From: Enterococcus_E cecorum_B
GTDB lineage: Bacteria > Bacillota > Bacilli > Lactobacillales > Enterococcaceae
DNA: 64,000 nucleotides
Direction of reading: 5' to 3'
NCBI GenBank assembly: GCA_946499615.1
Contig: CAMMST010000004.1
Location: 1 to 64,000, forward strand
The notes below the pieces were generated by a model. That model made no database searches and was not told the origin of the DNA. It saw only the letters and a list, made by a program, of their open reading frames with translations. Shown here piece after piece: positions 1 through 7,138 of this stretch. The position numbers and the translations under genes are program-made. The stretch's first letter is position 1. Every line of letters starts with the position of its first letter.

Positions 1-37
1 CTTTCATGGATGCCTTCGATTTTTTTTGTTCAAATGG

Positions 38-55
38 GACTAATGGGTCAGCCCC
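38..55. repeat. 18-bp repeated motif, copy 1
   Basis: GACTAATGGGTCAGCCCC is found here and, identical and in the same orientation, at 17504-17521. Both copies lie just 3' of a minus-strand gene (ilvE here, the lipid kinase there). Read on the minus strand, GGG and CCC can pair around CTGA. Function unknown; it could be part of a 3' end signal or a fragment of a dispersed repeat. Confidence 0.5.
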
Positions 56-74
56 TTTATTTGTTATTTGATTT

Positions 75-1091
75 TTATTCGACGACAAAAATCCATCCTT
101 CAGGCGCTTTTTTATCACCAAATTGGATACCAGTCAATTCATCATATAAGGCTTTAGTCACTGGTCCGACTTCGGTTTCGCTATAAAAGACATGGAAGTT
201 ATCTTTGTATTGGATACCACCGATTGGAGAGATAACGGCGGCAGTTCCACAGGCACCCGCTTCAGCAAATTGATCTAATTCATCAATTTTAACTGTCCCT
301 TCAATGGCTTCTAATCCTAAGCGTTCTTTTGCCAAGTATAATAGGGAATACTTGGTGATACTTGGTAAGATAGAAGGAGATTTTGGTGTGATAAATTTGT
401 TATCTTTTGTAATACCAAAGAAGTTTGCTGAGCCGACTTCTTCAATCTTGGTATGGGTTTCTGGATCTAGGTAAATACAGTCTGAATACTTATGATCATG
501 GGCGTTTTTACCTGGTAATAAACTTGCGGCATAGTTCCCGCCGACTTTGGCAGCACCCGTTCCTTGAGGGGCAGCCCGGTCATATTCAGAAACGATGAAG
601 TTCGTAGGGGTCAAGCCACCTTTGAAGTAAGGTCCGACTGGCATACAAAATACCGTGAAAATATATTCTGGTGCAGGACTGACTCCGATACTATCACCGA
701 CACCGATTAATAGTGGACGAATGTATAAAGTAGCGCCTGTGCCATAAGGGGGGACAAAATCTTCATTGGCTTTGACTACTTGTTTGACGGCATCGATAAA
801 TGTTTCTTCAGGAATTGTTGGCATTAATAGACGAGTCGCGCTTCGATTGAGACGTTTGGCATTTTCATCGACACGGAAGAGATTAATCTTGCCATCTTTG
901 CGTCGATAAGCCTTCAAACCTTCAAAACATTGTTGGCCGTAGTGTAAAGCCGCCGATGCTTCACTGATTTGTAACGTGCTATCTTCGGTCAATTCGCCTT
1001 TACTCCATTGACCGTCTTTCCAATACATACGATAGCGCCAAGGAGTCTTGATATAGTTAAATCCTAGGTTATTCCAATCAATTGTTGTCAT
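75..1091 (-). CDS. ilvE: Branched-chain amino acid aminotransferase
   Basis: This PLP enzyme of fold type IV transfers the amino group between glutamate and the branched-chain 2-oxo acids, the last step of leucine, isoleucine and valine synthesis and the first of their breakdown. The protein has the family's normal length (338 aa from this start). Recognisable features are an early HYGQQCFEGLKAYR segment, KVGGNYAASLLPGK carrying the PLP lysine, EEVGSANFFGI, and a late EAGACGTAAVISPI phosphate-binding stretch. I chose the ATG at 1091 because GGAG lies 8 nt upstream; a GTG nine bases further upstream is in frame but overlaps that ribosome binding site. No ilv or leu genes are adjacent, so it is probably monocistronic. 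Confidence 0.95.
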   Translation of the reverse strand: MTTIDWNNLGFNYIKTPWRYRMYWKDGQWSKGELTEDSTLQISEASAALHYGQQCFEGLKAYRRKDGKINLFRVDENAKRLNRSATRLLMPTIPEETFIDAVKQVVKANEDFVPPYGTGATLYIRPLLIGVGDSIGVSPAPEYIFTVFCMPVGPYFKGGLTPTNFIVSEYDRAAPQGTGAAKVGGNYAASLLPGKNAHDHKYSDCIYLDPETHTKIEEVGSANFFGITKDNKFITPKSPSILPSITKYSLLYLAKERLGLEAIEGTVKIDELDQFAEAGACGTAAVISPIGGIQYKDNFHVFYSETEVGPVTKALYDELTGIQFGDKKAPEGWIFVVE

Positions 1092-1199
1092 TTTAATCAC
1101 TCCATTTTTTTGTATTTCACTAGCTCATAAAAGGCAACCTAAACCTAACCAACCTTTTACTTACCAGCACCGAGCTTGCAAAAACTCTAGATGACTAAC

Positions 1200-1228
1200 A
1201 GTATAGCACTTTGAATAAAGGTTGTGAA
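1200..1228 (-). promoter_or_regulatory. Sigma-A promoter of ilvE
   Basis: Read on the minus strand this is TTCACA, a 17-nt spacer, then TATACT. It gives a leader of about 100 nt before ilvE. The -35 box directly abuts the start of the long hairpin repeat at 1229. Confidence 0.55.
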
Positions 1229-1336
1229 GTAGCTTGGGTAGACATGAAGAAATTCGTGTGCTTACCTACCGCTGAGAAAATTGGATGAAAGGAGATTTTC
1301 TCAAGCGGGAGGGCGAATTTCACAATGTCTAGCTAC
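1229..1336 (+). repeat. Long hairpin repeat element, copy 1
   Basis: A 108-nt imperfect hairpin built from nested arms. The outer arms are GTAGCT + TAGACAT with ATGTCTAGCTAC, then GAAATTCG with CGAATTTC, then CCGCT + GAGAAAAT with ATTTTCTC + AGCGG. The apical loop GGATGAAAGGAG contains a Shine-Dalgarno-like AGGAG. A second complete copy is at 11074-11191 and a 5' half copy at 11327-11362. The loop is identical in both complete copies while stem bases change in a compensating way. AAGGTTGTGAAGT flanks this copy on both sides, as a direct repeat. Whether it is a transcribed RNA or a small non-autonomous mobile repeat cannot be told from sequence alone. Confidence 0.7.
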
Positions 1337-1452
1337 TGAACACCGTCAATAACAAGGTTGTGAAGTGGGTAAGGGGAGGAAACAAAAAAAACAGCAGCCG
1401 ACATCATGCTGCTGTTTTTACGAATTTGTACTAACATTTGATACATTGCGGT

Positions 1453-2289
1453 TTAAAACGAACGACTGCCTCCGCCGCCAAAACTTCCGCCGCCAAAACC
1501 TGAGCCAAAGGTACTACCACCAGAATCATGGTCATCATTGTCATGGGTTTCAATAACACGGGTGGTGACAAAACTACCAATTAAATCCGTATCATTAATC
1601 TCTAAATCAATCACGCCATTATTTTGACGGTCATAATGATAACGTCCACCAATGCGTAGTTGATAGCGTCCTTTCACCGTGAAGAAAATTCCCAAACAAG
1701 TCGCAATTCCACCGATTATCGCAATGCCAATTTCTAACGGTGTTAACGTCTTGATATAAGTGATTTCTCCGGTATCTTTATTGATGCGATAATGATGATG
1801 AGGAATCCCTGCTTTGACATCTTCTAGTACCATTTCAAAATAATCAGTTGCGGCCTGGTCGAAGTTATTGTCTTTTAGCGATTCGGTCACTTTGTCATTG
1901 ATATCTTCTAAGCGTGCATCGGTCAGAAAATCTATCATATTCCCCGATGTCACCGTAGTAAAGTGACGAGTGGCCAAATCAACGTAAAAAATCGCACCAT
2001 TGCCATCTTTGCCCACGGTATTATAAAGATACTCCTGGGCCGAATATTCGACATCATCGGTTGGTGTATCGGTAATCACCAGCAAAGTCGTGGCTTGATT
2101 TTCATCCTTAATTTTTTCAGCAATTTTGGCTAAGTTATCAAGCTGGCTTGCGGATAGATGATTGTTTTCATCTTTGACATAAGTATTTTCTTGCGCATAA
2201 AGAGAAGTGGCTCCGGCAAAAAATAGCATGAGCCCGCAAATCATGCTTAGCCAAAGCGTCCATTTTTTGATAGATAGGTTCGTACTCAT
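1453..2289 (-). CDS. ydjH: TPM-domain membrane protein, YdjH-like
   Basis: The 278-aa protein starts with a hydrophobic signal segment (about residues 9-31, ending near SLYA). A TPM domain follows (about 35-160, with DENNHLSASQLDNL and NGAIFYVDLATRHF), then a transmembrane helix (about 183-206) and a glycine- and serine-rich tail (GSGFGGGSFGGGGS). In B. subtilis, YdjH sits with YdjG and YdjI at the membrane and recruits the phage-shock protein PspA. The start codon overlaps the stop of the preceding gene by 4 nt (ATGA), so translation is probably coupled; GGGGGG lies 9 nt upstream. The identification rests on domain, neighbours and order. No pspA gene is present in this window. Confidence 0.8.
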   Translation of the reverse strand: MSTNLSIKKWTLWLSMICGLMLFFAGATSLYAQENTYVKDENNHLSASQLDNLAKIAEKIKDENQATTLLVITDTPTDDVEYSAQEYLYNTVGKDGNGAIFYVDLATRHFTTVTSGNMIDFLTDARLEDINDKVTESLKDNNFDQAATDYFEMVLEDVKAGIPHHHYRINKDTGEITYIKTLTPLEIGIAIIGGIATCLGIFFTVKGRYQLRIGGRYHYDRQNNGVIDLEINDTDLIGSFVTTRVIETHDNDDHDSGGSTFGSGFGGGSFGGGGSRSF

Positions 2290-3383
2290 AAGAAGAAATA
2301 CCCCCCTAACAACAATAGCGCAGTCACAAGAACACCGCTGATTCCGGAAACCAGTCCTAATTTCAGTGAATCTAAAGGCAAGATTCCGGCTGTTTTTCCT
2401 GTGATGCCATTCATTGCGTAATAGTAGACTTTATTTGACGAAGCGCGGTTTTTATAGGTAACTAGCCACATCGGCAAAAGTACATATTGTTTATCAATGG
2501 CGAGGACCTTGCTTTCTTGGATTTCAGGCTGAAAACTAGTTTGAGCCGCAATCGTATCTTCAAACGCTTCTAAGGCATAATCGCCCATTTCATGACGGAC
2601 ATTGGCTTGCAGCTGATCGAATTCGATATCGCGTTTTTCAGCTAAAAAGCCGGATAAATATTGCGAATGAAAGTCCTGCATCGCCTCAAGTGGAAAAGGT
2701 TGGACCGCTTCGACCATTTTCTTTTGCACATTTTTCGTTAGGGCATTTTTCACAAGGTTTTTAAAATGAAACTTGCCTTTGCGATGGACATGGTATTGCT
2801 TGGTTTCGGTATATTCGACATTGCCTACTTGCCAAACACGAATAGTCGTTGATTTGCCGCTGATTTCCGCTTCTCCCTTGGCCTCAGTAATCCAATAAGG
2901 AAAATACACGCCGGTCATTTTTTCGACTTGCTGCTCATTGAAAAAGGCACGTGGGACGAAATGTTTATGGCTTGCCCAGTCGATAAATTGCTTTTGCGCC
3001 TCTTTTTTAGTTATTTTAAAAGGTAGGATTTTATCCGGTAGTAAATCTCCGGATAATCGACCACTTAAAATAACAGGACTATGGCAAAAATAGCATTCAG
3101 TTGCGGCTGTGGTGGCTTCACAGGCTATCTGGGCGCCACAACTCGGACAGCTATATAAATCATAGGCGTTTTCTGTTATTTCATCTGGTTGCGTGGTGGT
3201 CTGCGATTGGGTATTGACCTCATCTTGTGCGAAGGCCTTGGCTTGTTTTTGCTTTTGCTCGAAGGTGGTGACTTCTTCTTCGGTAAAGACACTCAAACAG
3301 TAGGGACAATGAAATTGCTGGTCGCTAGGTTCAAAAGTTAAGGCCCCGCCACAATTTGGGCAGCGATGGGTTAAAGCTTCCAT
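2286..3383 (-). CDS. ydjG: Zinc-ribbon membrane protein, YdjG-like
   Basis: The 365-aa protein begins with a zinc ribbon (CPNCGGALTF ... CPYC, residues 9-29), followed by a second four-cysteine ribbon at about 79-101 (CPSCGAQI ... CYFC). Then come a long soluble region with two YFPYWI/LPMWLVTYK-type beta segments and a single C-terminal transmembrane helix (about 343-364). This is the layout of B. subtilis YdjG, which anchors a PspA-binding complex. It is the middle gene of the minus-strand operon, 12 nt after ydjI and overlapping ydjH. The start has AAGGAAGTGA upstream. All eight cysteines are present, so zinc binding looks intact. Confidence 0.8.
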   Translation of the reverse strand: MEALTHRCPNCGGALTFEPSDQQFHCPYCLSVFTEEEVTTFEQKQKQAKAFAQDEVNTQSQTTTQPDEITENAYDLYSCPSCGAQIACEATTAATECYFCHSPVILSGRLSGDLLPDKILPFKITKKEAQKQFIDWASHKHFVPRAFFNEQQVEKMTGVYFPYWITEAKGEAEISGKSTTIRVWQVGNVEYTETKQYHVHRKGKFHFKNLVKNALTKNVQKKMVEAVQPFPLEAMQDFHSQYLSGFLAEKRDIEFDQLQANVRHEMGDYALEAFEDTIAAQTSFQPEIQESKVLAIDKQYVLLPMWLVTYKNRASSNKVYYYAMNGITGKTAGILPLDSLKLGLVSGISGVLVTALLLLGGYFFL

Positions 3384-3395
3384 AATTTCACTTCC

Positions 3396-4637
3396 TTAAT
3401 CGAGACTTTCTGCTAAAAAGGGTTGGCCACACTCTGGGCAGAACTTAGGCATGGCATTGGTAATTTCAATCACGCTCTTACATTTGCTACAACGCACCTT
3501 CATGCCAGCATTTGTCGTTGGCGTTGGTTTAGGCGTGCCACAGTTGCTGCAGAATTTGCCGGTATTTTCTTGGTTACAGTTCGGACATTGCCAGCTTGAT
3601 TCTTGCGCTGCTGAGGTGTTTGCCGCCTGTTGATTTTGTTGGGCTTGTGCTTGATTTTGGCGAGAAGCTTGGGATAAATAATCGCCAGTTAAGTTCGCGC
3701 CCATATTCATGCCAAAGAAAGCATTGGCCGCACCGTTTGGATTGTTGCCCGCATCCGCAATGCCTTGAGCGATACTAGTTTGCATAAAGCTTTCACGCAA
3801 ATTCGGATCGTTGAACATCGCGCCTTTGTTTCGCATATTGATGAGTTGTTGTGAATCATCCGTGTAAGAAATGCTGGCTAGGGCGATGGAAACAATTTCG
3901 ATGCCGCGTAGGGATTTCCATTGTTCGTCAAGGTTTTGGTTCATGACTTTGGATAGTTCCGCCGTTTTAGAAGCTAGATAGCTAATGCGTTCACCTTGGG
4001 CCGAAAGTTGATTGATTGAGCTTTGCAGACCGCTGACAAATTCCATTAAGAACTGTTCGTTAATTTCATCGATTGTTAAACGAGTCACCCCTTTAGGAAC
4101 GACATTTTTAAAGAATAAAATTGGATCGGTAATCGCGATGGAGTAGCTACCATGAGCGCGCACGAATAATTCCGCATTGTAAAAATTATCGAAATAGTTG
4201 ATTGGTTGCTGCGTACCAAAACGAATGCCGCGAATTTCTTGTAAATTAATAAAGAACACTTCTTGCTTACTTGGCGTCACTCCACCAAAACGGAAACGCT
4301 CGAAACTTTCATTCAGAGCCCCTTCAAAATCACCGTTAAATAGCGAAGGTGCCGCAGAATTGTCCACTTTATAGTAGCCCTCTTCAGCTGTGTAGTCGAT
4401 AATTTGTCCGCCGTCTACCAAAAGCATCATCATATTTGGATAGACACGAATCATAGAACCATCAGAAATATAATCGACGGAGCCTTTGGTGTTGCTGCCA
4501 CGTTTTTTGTTTTTGGACATTAATACACCTTTACACATCAGCGTGGTATTGTCCATTGTATCTGGCTCAATAATATCTAGCCACTGATCTGCCAATGTCG
4601 ATGTGGCACTTTGAATTGCTGCTTTAATAATACCCAT
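3396..4637 (-). CDS. ydjI: SPFH-domain protein with zinc ribbons, YdjI-like
   Basis: The 413-aa protein has an N-terminal YdjI/SPFH region (residues about 1-290, including VFFINLQEIRGIRFGTQQ and GVTRLTIDEINEQFL). A glutamine- and alanine-rich linker follows, then two C-terminal zinc ribbons (CPNCNQENTGKFCSNCG and CSKCKS ... CPECG). SPFH proteins assemble in membrane microdomains; YdjI works with YdjG and YdjH in B. subtilis. I place the start at ATG 4637, 8 codons inside the longest frame, because GGAGG lies 7 nt upstream of it, inside the longer reading. It is the first gene of the ydjI-ydjG-ydjH operon, preceded by a 270-nt leader with two terminator-like hairpins. Confidence 0.8.
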   Translation of the reverse strand: MGIIKAAIQSATSTLADQWLDIIEPDTMDNTTLMCKGVLMSKNKKRGSNTKGSVDYISDGSMIRVYPNMMMLLVDGGQIIDYTAEEGYYKVDNSAAPSLFNGDFEGALNESFERFRFGGVTPSKQEVFFINLQEIRGIRFGTQQPINYFDNFYNAELFVRAHGSYSIAITDPILFFKNVVPKGVTRLTIDEINEQFLMEFVSGLQSSINQLSAQGERISYLASKTAELSKVMNQNLDEQWKSLRGIEIVSIALASISYTDDSQQLINMRNKGAMFNDPNLRESFMQTSIAQGIADAGNNPNGAANAFFGMNMGANLTGDYLSQASRQNQAQAQQNQQAANTSAAQESSWQCPNCNQENTGKFCSNCGTPKPTPTTNAGMKVRCSKCKSVIEITNAMPKFCPECGQPFLAESLD

Positions 4638-4787
4638 AAGAAAACCTCCAATATTTTTCATAAATTGTTACTACAAAATAATTATACCATAAGATAAAGT
4701 CGCTGCCGATGGGACTAGAGATGGAAATGTATACGAAGGTGAGGATAGGAGATGCTGTCAGGCGTGCTTGGGCTTGGGTGCATAAAA

Positions 4788-4908
4788 AAACTCGAAAGAA
4801 AACAATTCCTTTCGAGCCTGCTACACTTATTTAATTATTTTTGGCAATAAAAAAGAGAAATGCCTCACCTAGTGGAACAATCGAGGCTTGTTCTGCCTGT
4901 GCATCTCT
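4788..4908 (-). promoter_or_regulatory. Structured leader or small RNA upstream of ydjI
   Basis: On the minus strand there are two successive hairpins followed by T-rich runs. The first has arms GAGAGATGC and GCATTTCTC (9 bp, one G-U pair), an inner GCCTC/GAGGC pairing and then CTTTTTT. The second has arms CTCGAAAG and CTTTCGAG (8 bp perfect, 4791-4816) followed by TTTTTTT. TTTCGA-16-TATATT lies just upstream on the same strand. The position fits a transcription attenuator for ydjI-ydjG-ydjH, or an independent small RNA. I do not recognise a known riboswitch class. Confidence 0.5.
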
Positions 4909-4959
4909 CACAAATATAGTAGCACAATTTTTTGTCGAAAATCCACGAAAACGTTTGAA

Positions 4960-4973
4960 ATTTGAGTATAATA
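4960..4973 (+). promoter_or_regulatory. Promoter -10 region shared with a paralogue
   Basis: ATTTGAGTATAATA contains TATAAT and is identical to 27732-27745, which lies upstream of another member of the same small protein family. No good -35 box is seen at 17 nt. A GAGGT ribosome binding site and the ATG of the next gene follow. Confidence 0.4.
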
Positions 4974-5004
4974 AAGCTATGAAAATCGAAATGAGGTAGC
5001 AATC

Positions 5005-5277
5005 ATGCCAAGTGTTGCTAAAGCTAAATTTTGCCGCGATGCTTATTTGAAAAACGATACGAGTCCGGAAGCCCTAGATAAAATCAAAAGCTTAATCAAC
5101 GATACCGAAGTCATGCCCTGGCTGCGCATTCCAGTTTCTGATTGGGCAAAAGGCGCACTGATTTTGTTAGGTGAGATGGAGTGTGAAGAAGGAGAGTTGG
5201 ATTATCCTTTAAACTATGTCATGGAGTTGTATGAAGCGTATATGGAAGAATATAAAAATGGAAGGTTGGAGTTGTAG
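5005..5277 (+). CDS. Small protein of an unrecognised family, paralogue 1
   Basis: A 90-aa soluble protein with no signal peptide or membrane segment. Its core reads IPVSDWAKGALILLG, then an acidic stretch and YVMELYEAYMEEYKNG. Two other genes in the window have the same core and length range: 7307-7588 (minus) and 27961-28284. The conserved pattern is P-[VM]-[SH]-D-[WF]-A-x-x-A-L, then about 20 residues, then a [ML]-x-LY helix. GAGGT lies upstream of the ATG. I do not recognise the family and assign no function. Three dispersed copies within 23 kb suggest repeated duplication or acquisition. Confidence 0.75.
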   Translation: MPSVAKAKFCRDAYLKNDTSPEALDKIKSLINDTEVMPWLRIPVSDWAKGALILLGEMECEEGELDYPLNYVMELYEAYMEEYKNGRLEL

Positions 5278-5403
5278 GGGATGCGAGAAAGGAAAATATC
5301 GAATAATAGAAAAAATGTAAAAAATATGAACTGTTTTTAATACTATATTTTCCTTGATTTATTACTACATAATGTTATAATGTAGTAAAAGAGAGGTGTG
5401 AAA

Positions 5404-5889
5404 TTGAAAGATTATAATGTTCAACAGGTATCAGATTTGTTAAAAGCAAATCCAGAAACTGTACGAAGATGGATTCGATCGGGAAAGTTAAAAGCAGTTC
5501 AAGATTCAAGAAAAGGTGGAAATATCATTTCTGAAGAAGCGTTGAAGAAATTCATGCGTGAAACTCCTAAATATGCAGGATTAGTAGCGACAGTATTTGC
5601 ACCAGTAGCTGTTGCTTTACCAATAGCAGTTGGAAGTTTAATGGGGTCGATAATGTCTGCAATTTATGGACAGAAACAAAAGGTTTCCTCAGATGATATA
5701 GCAAAATATTTGAGAATAGAAATTGACCGATATGAAAAATCGGTAGTTCAAAAGAAAAAAACTATAGAGCAATTACAAGCAGAAGTTATAAGTGATGAAA
5801 AACAAATTGAAAGCTATAAATATGCATTGCAGAACATTGATTTGAAAGTAGTTGCTAAAGAAGTGAACACTGCGTTGAAAAACAAATGA
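5404..5889 (+). CDS. HTH protein with membrane segment and coiled coil
   Basis: The first 50 residues form a MerR/excisionase-like helix-turn-helix (YNVQQVSDLLKANPETVRRW, then IRSGKLKAVQ). A hydrophobic segment follows at about residues 56-80 (GLVATVFAPVAVALPIAVG), then a lysine- and glutamate-rich coiled coil to the end (about 98-155). A DNA-binding head tethered to a membrane segment is unusual. I prefer the TTG start at 5404 because GAGAGG lies 7 nt upstream; the GTG at 5398 sits almost on that site. It is the first gene of a three-gene AT-rich cassette ending at a terminator. Function unknown. Confidence 0.7.
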   Translation: MKDYNVQQVSDLLKANPETVRRWIRSGKLKAVQDSRKGGNIISEEALKKFMRETPKYAGLVATVFAPVAVALPIAVGSLMGSIMSAIYGQKQKVSSDDIAKYLRIEIDRYEKSVVQKKKTIEQLQAEVISDEKQIESYKYALQNIDLKVVAKEVNTALKNK

Positions 5890-5905
5890 TTAGAAGGAGA
5901 ACTTT

Positions 5906-6445
5906 ATGCAAGTTTCAGCAAGAATTTTAGGGCAAGAATACGGTCTTACTGGCGAAGAAATGAATAGACTTTTGTTTAAGCAAGGAATACTTACAGGAGA
6001 ACCTGGAGCTTATGATTTAACGCCTAAAGGACTTCAATATGGAGTTTCAAGGGATTTTCATAGAGGTACAGGAGGGTATTCGCATTATAATCGTTATTGG
6101 ACAACTCGAACATATGATGAAAGTATAAAGAGTATATTAGATCTTTCTTCTGAAGCTATTGCTGAAGTGAAAAAAGAAGTTAAAGATGCTCGCATGATGA
6201 GATATGCTGCTCAAAAAGTAGCTAGAAACAAAGCGAATGCAGATTTTCTTGCTAAAGAAGCAGAGAAAGTCATGGAACAAGAAGCAACTAAGAAGGCACT
6301 TGAAAGAGCTGCCAGATATAAAAGTATTGGAAAAGCTGGAATTGTAATAGTAGGGATAGCTGCTACTGGATATTGTATTTATAAAGTTATACCTAAAATA
6401 AAAAAAGAATTAACCTCTCGGAAAGAGCGTATTGCTAAGGATTAA
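5906..6445 (+). CDS. Unknown protein, phage-antirepressor-like N-terminus, C-terminal TM
   Basis: A 179-aa protein. Residues 1-50 (LGQEYGLTGEEMNRLLFKQG, then GEPGAYDLTPKGLQYG) resemble the winged-helix domain found at the end of phage antirepressors (KilAC type). The middle is helical and charged (about 75-140). A single transmembrane helix lies at about 144-163 (AGIVIVGIAATGYCIYKVIP), followed by a basic tail. AGAAGGAG precedes the ATG, 16 nt after the upstream stop. Both this and the preceding protein pair a small DNA-binding-like head with a helical region and a membrane segment, so they may act together. No function is assigned. Confidence 0.65.
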   Translation: MQVSARILGQEYGLTGEEMNRLLFKQGILTGEPGAYDLTPKGLQYGVSRDFHRGTGGYSHYNRYWTTRTYDESIKSILDLSSEAIAEVKKEVKDARMMRYAAQKVARNKANADFLAKEAEKVMEQEATKKALERAARYKSIGKAGIVIVGIAATGYCIYKVIPKIKKELTSRKERIAKD

Positions 6446-6465
6446 AAAAGGTTAGGAGGTACAAT

Positions 6466-6726
6466 ATGGGATTTTTTAAAAAAGGCTGGTTAAATTCATC
6501 TACTGATGATGAGCTTAGAGACAAGAAATCAGAAATAGAAGCAGATACAGATTGGGATAGTGGTTCTATTCTTGATGGAGATTTTGATAAAGAGTTAGAG
6601 GCACTTGATGAAATCGATGAAGAATTAAACAAAAGAAGTTGGGATAGGTATAATAGCGAAGACCATTCAAACGATAGTTATGGTGTTCATCGAGAACATG
6701 GTTGGTACTTACCAAACGATGATTAA
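6466..6726 (+). CDS. Small acidic protein of unknown function
   Basis: An 86-aa, strongly acidic protein (FDKELEALDEIDEELNK) that opens with GFFKKGWLN and ends in HREHGWYLPNDD. No membrane segment. A strong TAGGAGG ribosome binding site lies just upstream, and the gene is 20 nt after the previous one. It closes the cassette; a terminator follows at 6782. The sequence has no motif I can tie to a function. Confidence 0.65.
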   Translation: MGFFKKGWLNSSTDDELRDKKSEIEADTDWDSGSILDGDFDKELEALDEIDEELNKRSWDRYNSEDHSNDSYGVHREHGWYLPNDD

Positions 6727-6781
6727 AAAGATTACTAATAAATACAATTATTTAATTCAGTAGATATCTAATTTATTGCAT

Positions 6782-6818
6782 AGCAGTCTTGTACGAGTAG
6801 TATGAGGCTGCTTTTTTT
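6782..6818 (+). terminator. Terminator of the 5.4-6.7 kb cassette
   Basis: AGCAGTC pairs with GGCTGCT (7 bp, one G-U pair) across a 17-nt loop and is followed by seven T residues. Confidence 0.75.
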
Positions 6819-6839
6819 CTTAAAATGGAGGAGGTAATC

Positions 6840-7091
6840 ATGAGAACGAACGATTTTTATAACATCATTGAGCTTGTAAAAAGAGATGTTTTAGATAGCG
6901 AAGACGAATATCTAAAACTCTTAAAGGTTGTGGGGAATAATCATAAATATGACTTTTTAAGTCAGTTAAGTATCTATGATAAAAATCCGAATGACACAGC
7001 CTGCACAAGCTTTGATCTATGGCTAGAACGATTTACTCGCACTGTTATGAGAGGGCAAAAAGGAATCCCAATCCTAATTACAGAATTGTAA
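6840..7091 (+). pseudogene. Truncated ArdC-N-like fragment
   Basis: An 83-aa reading frame with a good start (GGAGGAGGT before ATG 6840). It matches only the N-terminal part of the ArdC-like single-strand DNA-binding domain found in antirestriction, helicase and methyltransferase proteins of conjugative elements. The telling pieces are FLSQLSIYDKNPNDT, SFDLWLERFTRTV and RGQKGIPIL, the usual NP...F..W...GR.V.KGEKGI pattern. Full proteins are several hundred residues, so this looks like the stump of a lost mobile-element gene, although a short functional protein cannot be excluded. Confidence 0.55.
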
Positions 7092-7138
7092 ATCGTTTAC
7101 AAATGTTTTCCGATATCGTATAATGACGCTAGAGATAC

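Larger units (their letters stand above)
1092..1452. other. Non-coding gap between ilvE and ydjH
   Basis: The gap holds the ilvE promoter and hairpin repeat copy 1. The remainder (1092-1199 and 1350-1452) shows no supported gene. A short plus-strand frame at 1365-1556 lies antisense to the glycine-rich end of ydjH and is not believed to be coding. Confidence 0.6.

Noticed and set aside
1365..1556. 63-aa plus-strand frame
   Set aside because: It lies antisense to the glycine-rich tail of ydjH; the cysteine-rich composition comes from that repeat, and there is no ribosome binding site.
4860..4910. M-box-like AGGTGAGGC in the ydjI leader
   Set aside because: Only this short string agrees; the rest of the M-box core is missing, and no magnesium transporter follows.
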